DNA from: Chitinophagaceae bacterium
GTDB taxonomy: Bacteria; Bacteroidota; Bacteroidia; Chitinophagales; Chitinophagaceae
Length of the DNA: 64,000 nucleotides
Direction: 5' to 3'
Assembly (NCBI GenBank): GCA_019752045.1
Contig: JAIEMP010000004.1
Span: forward strand, 310,001 to 374,000
How positions within the stretch are numbered: position 1 is the first letter of the stretch; the number at the start of each line of letters is the position of its first letter. Under the pieces are notes generated by a model. It was not told where the DNA came from. It searched no databases and was given only the letters and a program-made list of their open reading frames with translations. The position numbers and the translations under genes are program-made. Below are positions 40,755-49,665 of the stretch, piece by piece.

Positions 40755-43700
40755 ATGAGAAAAATTGCAATGCTTTCGGGCATATTGTTCTGTGCGTTGA
40801 TGTGTGCAGCACAAAAAAAGGGAGCTGCTCCTGCTCCAGTATCAACAGGCGAAGAAGCCGTATACAGTACTTTAAAATACCGTTCCATTGGCCCATACCG
40901 TGGCGGGAGAAGTGCAGCCGTTGCAGGTAGTTATAAAAACAAAACAACCTTTTACATGGGTGCAACCGGTGGGGGCGTTTGGAAAACAAGTGATGGCGGT
41001 AACAACTGGAAAAACATCAGTGATAAATATTTTGGATCATCCATTGGAGCTGTTGCAGTTGCACCCAGTGATGAAAGCGTTATCTATGTGGGCGAAGGCG
41101 AGAACAGCATGCGTGGAAATGTGAGTGAAGGATTAGGTGGTATGTGGCGCAGTGATGATGGTGGCCGCAGCTGGAAAAATATTGGTTTAAAAGAAGGCCG
41201 GCATATCATCCGTATTGTGGTTCATCCACGTAATGCAGATATTGTATGGGTTGCAGTTGTTGGCCATTTGTTTGGCCCCAATGAAGAGCGTGGGGTGTAT
41301 AAAACTACTGATGGCGGTAAAACATGGAAGCGCACCTTGTTTGTAAACAATCAAACAGGTGCTGCCGATTTAGTAATGGAACCGGGTAACCCTTCTACGT
41401 TGTATGCAGGTATGTGGCGTGTGATCCGTACACCTTACAGTTTAGAAAGCGGTGGCGAAGGAAGTGGTTTATATAAATCAACAGATGGTGGCGAAACATG
41501 GAGTAATGTTTCTGCAAAAAAAGGATTGCCCAAAGGAACATGGGGTATAGTTGGTGTTGCTTTTGCTCCAAGTAATCCTGAACGTATTTATTCCATTATT
41601 GAAAATGCAAATGGTGGATTATACCTCAGTGATGATGCCGGTGAAACATGGCAACTGATGAGCAGCGATAACAATATCCGCCAGCGTGCATGGTATTACA
41701 CAAAAGTGTTTGTTGATCCAAAGAATCCGGATGTAGTGTATTGTCCCAATGTAAACTTTATGCGCAGCCGTGATGGTGGAAGAACATTCCAGAGTTTACG
41801 CACACCACATGGCGATCATCATGATTTGTGGATTGATCCTGAAAATGCTGACCGCATGATTGTTGCAGATGATGGTGGTGCACAGGTAAGTTTTGATGGC
41901 GGTAATAACTGGAGTACGTATATGAATCAGCCAACGGGTCAGTTTTATCGTGTATCAACCGATAACAGTTTTCCGTATCGCATTCTTGGTGCACAACAGG
42001 ATAACTCTACCGTAAGAATAAAAAGCAGAACAGCAGGTGTTGGTATTACAGAACAGGATTGGGAATCTACAGCAGGTAGTGAAAGTGGTTATGTAGTGGC
42101 CGATCCCAACAATCCTGATATTGTGTATGGTGGTAACTATGGTGGTTATTTATCAAGGCTCGATCATAAAACAGGAGAGAACCGTGCCATCAGTGTGTGG
42201 CCCGATAATCCAATGGGTGCAGGAGCCGATGTACAGAAGTATCGGTTTCAATGGAACTTTCCTATTTTCTTTTCGCCACACAATCCAAAGAAATTATACT
42301 GCGCAGGCAATGTATTGTTTTCTACTGAAGATGAAGGGCAAACCTGGACAGCGCTTTCTCCTGATTTAACAACGAATGATAAATCAAAACAAAAATCAAG
42401 TGGTGGTCCTATTACTCAGGATAACACCAGTGTTGAATATTACTGTACCATTTTTACCGGCACAGAAAGTTTTGTTGAAAAAGATTTGTTGTGGACAGGA
42501 AGTGATGATGGATTGATTAACGTAAGTAGAGATGGAGGTAAGAATTGGGAAAACGTAACGCCAAAAGATGCGCCCAAGTTTATGATGTGGAATTGTGTGG
42601 ATGTAGATCCGTTTAAAAAAGGGGCTGCTTATTTTGTTGGCACAAGATATAAGCTGGATGATTACACACCATACATCTACAAAACAGAAGACTATGGTAA
42701 AACATGGAAGCTGATCACCAACGGCATCAACAAAATGCATTTCGCCAGAGCTATGCGTGCCGATCATAAACGTGCCGGCTTACTGTATGCAGGTACCGAG
42801 TTTGGAATGTATATTTCTTACGATGATGGTGCAAACTGGAAACCGTTTCAACTTAACATGCCGGTTGTTCCTGTAACAGATATGACCATTAAAGAAAACG
42901 ATTTGATCGTTGCAACACAGGGCCGTGGTTTTTATGTGTTAGATGATTTAACTGTTGTGCAGCAGGCAAAAGCACAGGTAACTGCAAACAATCTTTATGT
43001 GTTTGATGTAAATCCTGCGTGGAGAATGCAGGCCAATCCGTTCAGCCGTTTTTTTGCAGCACCACGTAATGCAGGCGCTAACCCACCCGCAGGTGTAGTG
43101 GTAAATTATTTTGCAAAAGATGTAACAGACAGTACCAAAGCATCTGTAACAATCATGGATCAGAATAAAAAAGTGATTAAAACATTTGCTACTGATGCCC
43201 GCCCGGATGACATGGTCGGACGGGGTAAAGAAAAACTGGAGATCAGTAAAGGATTAAACCAGTTTGTATGGAACCTGCAGTACCCGCCTGCCGAACCAAG
43301 TGAAGGCATGATTCTCTGGAACGGAGCACCCGGAACCATTACAGCTCCTCCTGGAAATTATTTTGCAAAGATCAAAGCAGGAAAAGATTCATCCGAAGTT
43401 CCCTTTATGATTAAAGCAGATCCGAACTATAAACTTACACAAGCTGATTATGAAGCGCAGTTTAATTTCTTATTAACCGTTCAAAAGAAATTCAACGAAG
43501 TGCAGAATGGCATTAAAGATATCCGTGCATTGCGTACACAGATCAATGAGTTTGTTGCAAGACAGGGAAAAGATGTGCCGAAAGAAATTAAAGACATGGC
43601 TACTTCCATCAACAAAGAGTTAACAGGCATTGAAGAAACCTTGTATCAAACCAAATCAAAGAGCGGACAGGATCCATTGAACTTCCCCATCCGTATCAAT

Positions 43701-43898
43701 GATAAACTGAGCGGTGTGTTTGATGTTGCCAACAGTGGTATGAATGCACCCAGTAAGCAATCGAAAGAAGTATATGCAGAGCTGAGCAGACAGGCAGATG
43801 AGCAGTTGAACAAACTGAAGAGAATTGTTGCAGAAGATGTACCAAAGTTCAATCAGTTGATTCGTGAAAAAAGTTTGCCGGTGATTGGGGTGAAGTAA
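40755..43898 (+). CDS. Secreted VPS10/BNR-repeat beta-propeller protein, paralog
   Basis: A 1047-residue protein with signal peptide MRKIAMLSGILFCALMCAAQ. Asp-box repeats (SDGGNNWKN, SDDGGRSWKN, TTDGGKTWKR, STDGGETWSN, SDDAGETWQ, STEDEGQTWT) span ~45-730 and a beta-sandwich follows (TAPPGNYFAKIKAGKDSSEV). It is clearly related to 19077-22145 along its length (SIGPYRGGRS against RYMGPGTMSGR, GQFYRVSTDNSFPYR against GQFYHVSTDNQQPYR). An in-frame palindrome at 43197-43225 encodes ARPDDMVGRG. A terminator follows. Relatives are labelled glycosyl hydrolase without biochemical proof. Confidence 0.85.
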   Translation: MRKIAMLSGILFCALMCAAQKKGAAPAPVSTGEEAVYSTLKYRSIGPYRGGRSAAVAGSYKNKTTFYMGATGGGVWKTSDGGNNWKNISDKYFGSSIGAVAVAPSDESVIYVGEGENSMRGNVSEGLGGMWRSDDGGRSWKNIGLKEGRHIIRIVVHPRNADIVWVAVVGHLFGPNEERGVYKTTDGGKTWKRTLFVNNQTGAADLVMEPGNPSTLYAGMWRVIRTPYSLESGGEGSGLYKSTDGGETWSNVSAKKGLPKGTWGIVGVAFAPSNPERIYSIIENANGGLYLSDDAGETWQLMSSDNNIRQRAWYYTKVFVDPKNPDVVYCPNVNFMRSRDGGRTFQSLRTPHGDHHDLWIDPENADRMIVADDGGAQVSFDGGNNWSTYMNQPTGQFYRVSTDNSFPYRILGAQQDNSTVRIKSRTAGVGITEQDWESTAGSESGYVVADPNNPDIVYGGNYGGYLSRLDHKTGENRAISVWPDNPMGAGADVQKYRFQWNFPIFFSPHNPKKLYCAGNVLFSTEDEGQTWTALSPDLTTNDKSKQKSSGGPITQDNTSVEYYCTIFTGTESFVEKDLLWTGSDDGLINVSRDGGKNWENVTPKDAPKFMMWNCVDVDPFKKGAAYFVGTRYKLDDYTPYIYKTEDYGKTWKLITNGINKMHFARAMRADHKRAGLLYAGTEFGMYISYDDGANWKPFQLNMPVVPVTDMTIKENDLIVATQGRGFYVLDDLTVVQQAKAQVTANNLYVFDVNPAWRMQANPFSRFFAAPRNAGANPPAGVVVNYFAKDVTDSTKASVTIMDQNKKVIKTFATDARPDDMVGRGKEKLEISKGLNQFVWNLQYPPAEPSEGMILWNGAPGTITAPPGNYFAKIKAGKDSSEVPFMIKADPNYKLTQADYEAQFNFLLTVQKKFNEVQNGIKDIRALRTQINEFVARQGKDVPKEIKDMATSINKELTGIEETLYQTKSKSGQDPLNFPIRINDKLSGVFDVANSGMNAPSKQSKEVYAELSRQADEQLNKLKRIVAEDVPKFNQLIREKSLPVIGVK
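43197..43225. repeat. Palindrome inside the second propeller gene
   Basis: GCCCGCCCGGATGACATGG then TCGGACGGGG, the same unit as 34506-34535, in frame, giving ARPDDMVGRG. Confidence 0.8.
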
Positions 43899-43930
43899 TT
43901 TATCCTGCAATAATGCCGACTTATTTTATG

Positions 43931-43966
43931 AGGGCGATAGTATCTTAATACTGTCGCCCTTTTTTA
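43931..43966 (+). terminator. Terminator after the second propeller gene
   Basis: AGGGCGATAGTAT-CTTA-ATACTGTCGCCCT (one G-T pair) followed by T residues. Confidence 0.88.
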
Positions 43967-44021
43967 TTTTGTCTTTTATCTTCCAATCAGCTTTTTACCA
44001 CTGCAAAAACAACATCATCTA

Positions 44022-45515
44022 TTAGTTAAGCTTGTTTTTATCAATCAGCTTTATAACCATTATTGATCCCCGCTGTAATAAAACAGAATCAAAAAGGGAA
44101 CGGTATTCCTGTTTTTCTGCCAGCAGTTTGCTGTCAGTGTACATATACTTGATATTTTTTGTGAGAATCATATTTTTGATCCAGTCAACAGGTAGTGCAT
44201 CGTTTGTAAACGTATATCCTTTTTTATTGAGCAGGTAAGGCCATATGGTAGCTGAAACATCGTTCAGCATAATACAAGGCTCACTATTTGGCACTGCTTT
44301 TTGTAATTCCTGCTGATAAAATAAAAGATCTTTATTCATGTAAGAACGTTCTGCTGTCCAGTTGTCCTGTACTGTACGGTAAGTAAAAAAAGGCAGCAGC
44401 AGTAGAAATGCGGGTAACAGATATTTTACTGGATTGTTTAGTTGAAAGAGTTTGTTTGCACCTGCACCAACAGCCATGTACAGAAAAGGCAAAAAGGGCA
44501 GCATGTAATAATCATGCACAGTATCAATATGAAATAAGTCATAAAAAAAATAAAGCAGTGTTACTGCAAAACCGGCCGCTATTTCATAAAAAAAAGGTTT
44601 TGTATAATATTTTTTTACGGCAATATGTATAATGCCTGTTACAAACAATACCAAACTTGCATAGTTGAGCAGCAGTGTTGGCAGCAAAACAGAAAAATGA
44701 TAGTCAAGAATTTCGTTTGCCCTTTCTATATTATTGCTATAGTTGAATTTACCTGTTGTTAAAGGGTTTTCGCCCCATTGCGGTATAACAAATGCATACC
44801 ATGCGGCGGCAGGTAAACTTGCTGCCATAAACGTAAATGCAAAATACAGAACCGGTTTTATGGATGTTTGTTTTGCTGGTTTAATAAACCGAATTAAAAA
44901 ATGGCAGAAGTAGATTGCACCGAAAATGATGTAAGGAAGTTTTATCAGCATTCCAATGCCAAAGTAAACAGCGGCATAAACGGCAAAACGCTGATTGTAT
45001 TCTTTTCTGTATTTACTAAACCAGTATAAAGACCATACAATGCAGCAAAGGGCAAGGCTATCAGGCAATGGGTTTAGTGTATAATAATAAAAGAGCGGCG
45101 AAAAATTAAAGGCCCATGCGGCAACAAATGCGGCAGTAAAGTTTCCGAATACCTGTTTACAGAAAAAGAAGAATCCAAGCACCGTAAACAGTCCCGTAAT
45201 GAAAATACACACCCTTGTAACAAAAATACTTTCGCCGGTAATAAAAAAAATTTGTGCAATCAGCCATTGCATTAACGGAAAATCGGTTCTTATGATCTGC
45301 TGATTGCCATTTGCATCTAACGTATTTGCCCTTGGGTTTAAAATATTAATATCTGTATTGTAAAAGTTTGATGTATTTAACTGGGTAATACTTTGCCTCC
45401 ATACATGAATACCAATCAGCTCTTTTTTGAAAATGGAGATGTGCATCAATACACTAAGAATAATCAAAGCGGGAAATGCAAACTTCTGTATGATTAATGC
45501 TTTGTTTATATGCAT
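44022..45515 (-). CDS. ArnT/GT39-like membrane glycosyltransferase
   Basis: About 497 residues from ATG 45515 (MHINKALIIQKFAF); the frame is open to 45599. A dozen membrane helices. The first periplasmic loop reads GIHVWRQSITQLNTSNF and continues into TDFPLMQWL, the place where GT-C enzymes carry catalytic acidic residues. The C-terminus is a soluble ~90-residue domain. Family members move sugars from polyprenyl phosphates to lipid or protein acceptors; donor and acceptor are unknown. Divergent from a second polytopic protein of similar kind, so the pair may act on one surface glycan. Confidence 0.7.
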   Translation of the reverse strand: MHINKALIIQKFAFPALIILSVLMHISIFKKELIGIHVWRQSITQLNTSNFYNTDINILNPRANTLDANGNQQIIRTDFPLMQWLIAQIFFITGESIFVTRVCIFITGLFTVLGFFFFCKQVFGNFTAAFVAAWAFNFSPLFYYYTLNPLPDSLALCCIVWSLYWFSKYRKEYNQRFAVYAAVYFGIGMLIKLPYIIFGAIYFCHFLIRFIKPAKQTSIKPVLYFAFTFMAASLPAAAWYAFVIPQWGENPLTTGKFNYSNNIERANEILDYHFSVLLPTLLLNYASLVLFVTGIIHIAVKKYYTKPFFYEIAAGFAVTLLYFFYDLFHIDTVHDYYMLPFLPFLYMAVGAGANKLFQLNNPVKYLLPAFLLLLPFFTYRTVQDNWTAERSYMNKDLLFYQQELQKAVPNSEPCIMLNDVSATIWPYLLNKKGYTFTNDALPVDWIKNMILTKNIKYMYTDSKLLAEKQEYRSLFDSVLLQRGSIMVIKLIDKNKLN

Positions 45516-45638
45516 TTCAAAGATTGATGTAAAAGAGCAAATTAATATTAAATTGCATGGAATTGAATTTTTTTTAAAGATGTGAACTGCAGGTTGCACT
45601 TTTCAAAGCATGTAATCTGTAAACCAAAAGTGTATTGT

Positions 45639-47435
45639 ATGCACAGTAAATCTCCGCTTTCATTTATTGCATTGGCTTTGTCGGTCTCAATGATACTGTA
45701 TGCAGGTGTTGCATACTATCCTAAATGGAAGCAAGGCGGCAGTGAAGCAACATTGAGCTGGGATGTGTTGGGTTACTATATGTATTTACCTGCTGTTTTT
45801 ATTTATGGTGATATTAAAAAGTGTGGATTTAAAGACAGCATACTGGCGAAGTATCAACCCACACCTGATTTTCAGCAGGCATTTGTTCACAGCAATGGTA
45901 ATTATGTAATGAAGTATTCTTCAGGCCAGGCTGTAATGATGGCTCCCTTCTTTTTTGCCGGCCATCTTGCAGCAGGAATAGGGAATAAATATCTTAAAGA
46001 TGGTTTTTCGTTTCCGTATCAATTAGCCATTGGCATAGGAATGTTGTTGTATGCTTTTGCAGGAATATTCCTGTTAAGAAAAATACTGCTCTTTTATTTT
46101 AATGATGCCGTTACGGCAATTTCGCTTTTTACGATTGTATTTGCCAGCAATTACCTCAACTACGCAGCTATAGACGGTGCAATGACACACAACAGCTTGT
46201 TTACGTTATACTGCTTATTGATCTACACAAGTATTAAGTTTTACCAACAGCCTTCCTTTCTGAAAGCAGTTACGTTAGGGGCTTTAACAGGGATGGTAAC
46301 ATTAATCAGGCCAACAGAAGTAATTGCAATATTAATTCCGTTACTGTGGGGTGTGGGTAATTATACAGAGTTGAAAGACAGGCTTCGCTTTTTTATCAGA
46401 AAACTAAATTATTCGTTTGTGTTTGCGGTTGCTTTCGTGGCGGTAGTATCAGTTCAATTGCTTTACTGGAAATACAGTTCGGGCAACTGGCTTGTTTACA
46501 GTTACCAGGATCAAACATTCAGCTGGTTAAACCCTCATGTATGGCAGGGCTTCTTTAGTTTTAAAAGCGGGTGGCTCATTTATTCACCGGTTATGATTCT
46601 TTCACTGGCAGGATTTGTTTTTTTATACAAGCATAATAAACAGCTTTTCTTACCTGTATTCATTTTTTCTGTCCTGTTTATTTACATATGTTTTTCCTGG
46701 GATATCTGGTGGTACGGGGGCAGCCTAGGCATTCGGGCAATGGTACAGGCTTATCCTTTACTCGCTTTTGCTTTAGCTGCAATTATTCATGCAATTCAAA
46801 AAAGTAATTTTTCTAAATCACTGATTTATTCATTTATTGCTCTATGTGTAATGTATAATTTATGGCTTACTCATCAGGCACATAAAGGTGGATTGTATAA
46901 AGCATCCGAAATGACAGGGCCTTATCTCAAAGCAATTCTTTTTAAAAACGAAATAAGGCCCGAAGTGTATTTATGTCTTGACAATCCGGAACAGTTAATC
47001 AATTTGCCGGTAGCAGCTACACATGTTTATGCAAATAATTTTAATACCGAAACGGATGAACATGCCAGCATCAATTATGCAGTTGAGGGTAAAAGTCTGT
47101 TCCTGAACCGGGAAAAACAATTTACACCTGAATATTCATTTACTGTGCCTGCAGGCGGCAAAACACTGCATGTTGCGGCCACTTTCAGAACAGAGCGTAA
47201 AGAATGGGATGTTTGGCGAATGACGCAAATGATTGTGAAATTTTATGATCAGGATAGCATTGTAAAAACAACCATTATTCGGGTGTTTCGGGCAATTGGT
47301 GATAATGAAACTAAACAACTGCATTTAAATGCCAAACTGCCCGGTAAGTTCAGCAGGGTTACTGTTGGATGGTGGAATGCAGGAAGTGACAAGCCTATTT
47401 TGATTGATGATTTACAAGTATCATTACTTGAATAG
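45639..47435 (+). CDS. Polytopic membrane protein, glycosyltransferase-like
   Basis: About 598 residues from ATG 45639 (MHSKSPLSFIALAL). Ten or so membrane helices reach residue ~430, with a first loop WDVLGYYMYLPAVFIYGD and DGAMTHNSLFTLYCLL. A soluble ~150-residue domain follows, rich in beta strands (YSFTVPAGGKTLHVAATFRTERKEWD). No defined family is recognised with certainty; the topology suits GT-C enzymes. Divergent from the GT39-like gene and convergent with trmD (2-base gap). Confidence 0.6.
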   Translation: MHSKSPLSFIALALSVSMILYAGVAYYPKWKQGGSEATLSWDVLGYYMYLPAVFIYGDIKKCGFKDSILAKYQPTPDFQQAFVHSNGNYVMKYSSGQAVMMAPFFFAGHLAAGIGNKYLKDGFSFPYQLAIGIGMLLYAFAGIFLLRKILLFYFNDAVTAISLFTIVFASNYLNYAAIDGAMTHNSLFTLYCLLIYTSIKFYQQPSFLKAVTLGALTGMVTLIRPTEVIAILIPLLWGVGNYTELKDRLRFFIRKLNYSFVFAVAFVAVVSVQLLYWKYSSGNWLVYSYQDQTFSWLNPHVWQGFFSFKSGWLIYSPVMILSLAGFVFLYKHNKQLFLPVFIFSVLFIYICFSWDIWWYGGSLGIRAMVQAYPLLAFALAAIIHAIQKSNFSKSLIYSFIALCVMYNLWLTHQAHKGGLYKASEMTGPYLKAILFKNEIRPEVYLCLDNPEQLINLPVAATHVYANNFNTETDEHASINYAVEGKSLFLNREKQFTPEYSFTVPAGGKTLHVAATFRTERKEWDVWRMTQMIVKFYDQDSIVKTTIIRVFRAIGDNETKQLHLNAKLPGKFSRVTVGWWNAGSDKPILIDDLQVSLLE

Positions 47436-47437
47436 TC

Positions 47438-48115
47438 TTACTCATCCAGCAAATCAGGTCTTCTTGTTTTCGTTCGTTCAACTGATTGTTCGTAACGCCA
47501 CTCTTCAATTTTCTTCAGATCGCCACTTAATAAAATGTCCGGCACCTTCCATCCATTGTATTCAACAGGTCTTGTATAAACAGGGGGAGCTAACAAATGA
47601 TCCTGGAAGGAATCAGTGAGGGCAGATGTTTCATCGTTTAGTACACCCGGAATTAAACGGCCAATGGCATCCACCAAAACAGCAGCGGCTAATTCGCCAC
47701 CACTCAATACATAATCACCAATAGAAATTTCTTTGGTTACATAATGTTCACGGATGCGTTCATCAATGCCTTTGTAATGTCCGCAAATGAGTAAGATATT
47801 TTCTTTCAGTGAAAGTTGATTGGCTGTTTGTTGTTTCAATTGCACACCATCGGGTGTAAGAAAAATAATTTCATCAAATTTTTTTTCCTGTTGGAGTTCG
47901 TTGATGGCTTTTTCCAATGGCTCACACATCATCACCATGCCGGCACCGCCGCCGTATTGATAATCATCTACCTGTCCGTATTCATTCACCGCCCATTTGC
48001 GGAGATGATGAACAGTGACATTGAGCAGACCTTTATCCTTTGCCCGTTTCATAATACTGTGATTCAACGGACTTTCGAGCAACTCAGGAACAACAGAAAG
48101 AATATGAATGTGCAT
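47438..48115 (-). CDS. trmD: tRNA (guanine-N1)-methyltransferase
   Basis: Methylates G37 of tRNAs read by CNN codons. About 225 residues from [17 protein letters not shown]. The SPOUT knot motifs are present: [35 protein letters not shown] and [13 protein letters not shown]. The frame is open to 48181, but the extra 22 codons run through a palindromic repeat and are not part of the family. Not in the usual rpsP-rimM-trmD-rplS operon here. Confidence 0.93.
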   Translation of the reverse strand: MHIHILSVVPELLESPLNHSIMKRAKDKGLLNVTVHHLRKWAVNEYGQVDDYQYGGGAGMVMMCEPLEKAINELQQEKKFDEIIFLTPDGVQLKQQTANQLSLKENILLICGHYKGIDERIREHYVTKEISIGDYVLSGGELAAAVLVDAIGRLIPGVLNDETSALTDSFQDHLLAPPVYTRPVEYNGWKVPDILLSGDLKKIEEWRYEQSVERTKTRRPDLLDE

Positions 48116-48118
48116 GAA

Positions 48119-48140
48119 GCCCCCAACCCCTAAAGGGGGG
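48119..48140. repeat. G+C-rich palindrome just upstream of trmD
   Basis: GCCCCCAACCCCTAAAGGGG then GG, ending about 25 bases before the trmD start (minus strand). It probably lies in the trmD 5' leader and could affect its translation. Confidence 0.7.
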
Positions 48141-48297
48141 TATGAGGTGCAGCAAAGATAATGTAGCTCCACCAAAACCAATTTCTGGAGTACGTCTCAC
48201 TTGCATGAGACTACTTTAAATATTCCCAAGTAAACAGAAATTTCTACAAACAAAGCTTCAGATAAATTTAATACACTCTAAACTTCAAACTGTTTAT

Positions 48298-48313
48298 CCC
48301 CTCCCCGGAGGGG
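48298..48313. repeat. Short palindrome CCCCTCC-CC-GGAGGGG
   Basis: Same class as 48119-48140, in the 243-base gap between trmD and the S4 gene. That gap holds no open frame of note. Confidence 0.7.
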
Positions 48314-48358
48314 CGGCAGAATATTACAATAAGTAATAATCAAAAGGGGTGGGTAACA

Positions 48359-48745
48359 TCAATCTTCCATAAAATTTTCTAAATCTCTCCGGTCTCTTTT
48401 GGTGGGTCTTCCTACCTTACTCAATCGTTTACCCGTATGAAAGGAGGAAGCAACTGACTTAATAAGATCTAACTCTTCTGCAGGTGTAATGTCCAGATAA
48501 TATTTTATTGCCTCTGCATATTGTACACGTTTCTCTAATAAGCCGGTTACTTTAATACGCCAGCGTTTTGCTTCAGTTTTAACTTCGTATTCATCACCAA
48601 TATTCACTGTACGGGATGCTTTGCAGTTATCTCCTTTGAATTTCACTTTCCCTTTATCACAGGCATCACCTGCCTGGCTGCGTGTTTTAAAGAGCCGGAT
48701 GGCCCAGAGATATTTATCAATACGGAGTTTTTCTTTTTCGGGCAT
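48359..48745 (-). CDS. S4-domain RNA-binding protein (Hsp15/RqcH-partner-like)
   Basis: A 128-residue protein. The S4 domain occupies residues 7-70 (LRIDKYLWAIRLFKTRSQAGDACDKGKV then KFKGDNCKASRTVNIGDEYEV). A basic C-terminal tail (GRPTKRDRRDL) follows. Hsp15-type proteins bind stalled 50S subunits carrying peptidyl-tRNA. Start ATG 48745 is 1 base after the toxin-like gene stop, so it may be cotranscribed with that pair. Confidence 0.85.
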   Translation of the reverse strand: MPEKEKLRIDKYLWAIRLFKTRSQAGDACDKGKVKFKGDNCKASRTVNIGDEYEVKTEAKRWRIKVTGLLEKRVQYAEAIKYYLDITPAEELDLIKSVASSFHTGKRLSKVGRPTKRDRRDLENFMED

Positions 48746-48746
48746 G

Positions 48747-49355
48747 TTATAATTTTGATGCTTCTTTTTTTATTTTGTTTTTTATATCTGTCCAATTGTA
48801 TTTAAAAAAACATTTTGGGTCTTGATCTTTTTCCGCATCCTCAAAATAGAAAATACTGCGTATAGCTAATTCAAGCGTAGCCCCTTTATATTTTTGTAAG
48901 AAGGCATTTAATATTTCTTCTAATGTAAAATGATTAATCAGGCAATACAGATCTACAAAATCTCTTTTTTTACCCCGGGCAGTTATTGCACCAATTTTCA
49001 TTGCAGCAATTTCTTTTAATGTTGCCATCCTTACTCCTTCGTCAATGAGCACTTCATCAATCATATCAGACGATTGAAACACAAAATCAGTTTTAATTGT
49101 TTCAATACCTGTTAACAGCGCATGGCGCATCTGGTGTTTTATTTCCACTTCGTAATCCAGCTGAAGAGAAGTAAGCAGATCAGGTACATCAAAACGTTCA
49201 TTTGTAAATAAATCAATGTCTGTTGATGTACGATGACCGAGTTGTAATGCTAAAGCTGTTCCTCCAACAAGTATAAACTGTTGAAGATATTCTTTTGATT
49301 GAAGGGAATAAATCAGAGATAAAGTACCGGGTTCAACTGTTTCTCTTTGTAGCAT
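48747..49355 (-). CDS. AbiEii-type nucleotidyltransferase toxin
   Basis: A 202-residue protein. The nucleotidyltransferase motif FILVGGTALALQLGHRTSTDIDLF (residues ~27-50) has the GG and paired Asp of the polymerase-beta fold. A helical segment with MKIGAITARGKKRDFVDLYCL follows, typical of AbiEii/AbiGii toxins. Such enzymes modify tRNA or other targets and cause abortive infection or growth arrest. Its start overlaps the end of the upstream gene by 43 bases, as expected for a toxin-antitoxin operon. Confidence 0.85.
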   Translation of the reverse strand: MLQRETVEPGTLSLIYSLQSKEYLQQFILVGGTALALQLGHRTSTDIDLFTNERFDVPDLLTSLQLDYEVEIKHQMRHALLTGIETIKTDFVFQSSDMIDEVLIDEGVRMATLKEIAAMKIGAITARGKKRDFVDLYCLINHFTLEEILNAFLQKYKGATLELAIRSIFYFEDAEKDQDPKCFFKYNWTDIKNKIKKEASKL

Positions 49356-49600
49356 CGCATATTGTCTAATGGAATGGAAAAATAACCACTGATAAAATGA
49401 GTGGTTTTATCGCTGAAATAACGGGCTTCTTTGGCTGCTTCAATAATTGCAGGTTTCCCGTAATAAGCAATTAATTCTTTTATTTCAGACCAGGTTCCCC
49501 GTTCAAGCACACGTTCAATTATACTTTCTTTGTGCAGGGTTGGGTTTAGATGATTGATGTCACTATCCCAAAATAACTTATCATTTTTCAGGAAATTCAT
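49313..49600 (-). CDS. DUF6922-like antitoxin partner
   Basis: A 95-residue protein: FWDSDINHLNPTLHKESIIERVLERGTW is typical of the DUF6922 family, which regularly precedes AbiEii-like toxins in Bacteroidota. It is helical, with no DNA-binding motif obvious to me. It overlaps the toxin gene by 43 bases, so translation is coupled. The antitoxin role is inferred from context. Confidence 0.75.
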   Translation of the reverse strand: MNFLKNDKLFWDSDINHLNPTLHKESIIERVLERGTWSEIKELIAYYGKPAIIEAAKEARYFSDKTTHFISGYFSIPLDNMRCYKEKQLNPVLYL

Positions 49601-49665
49601 ATACCTAAAATTACAACTTCAACTGAACAGTCTTTTGATTATTTTCGGAGACTTAATTAATCAAT

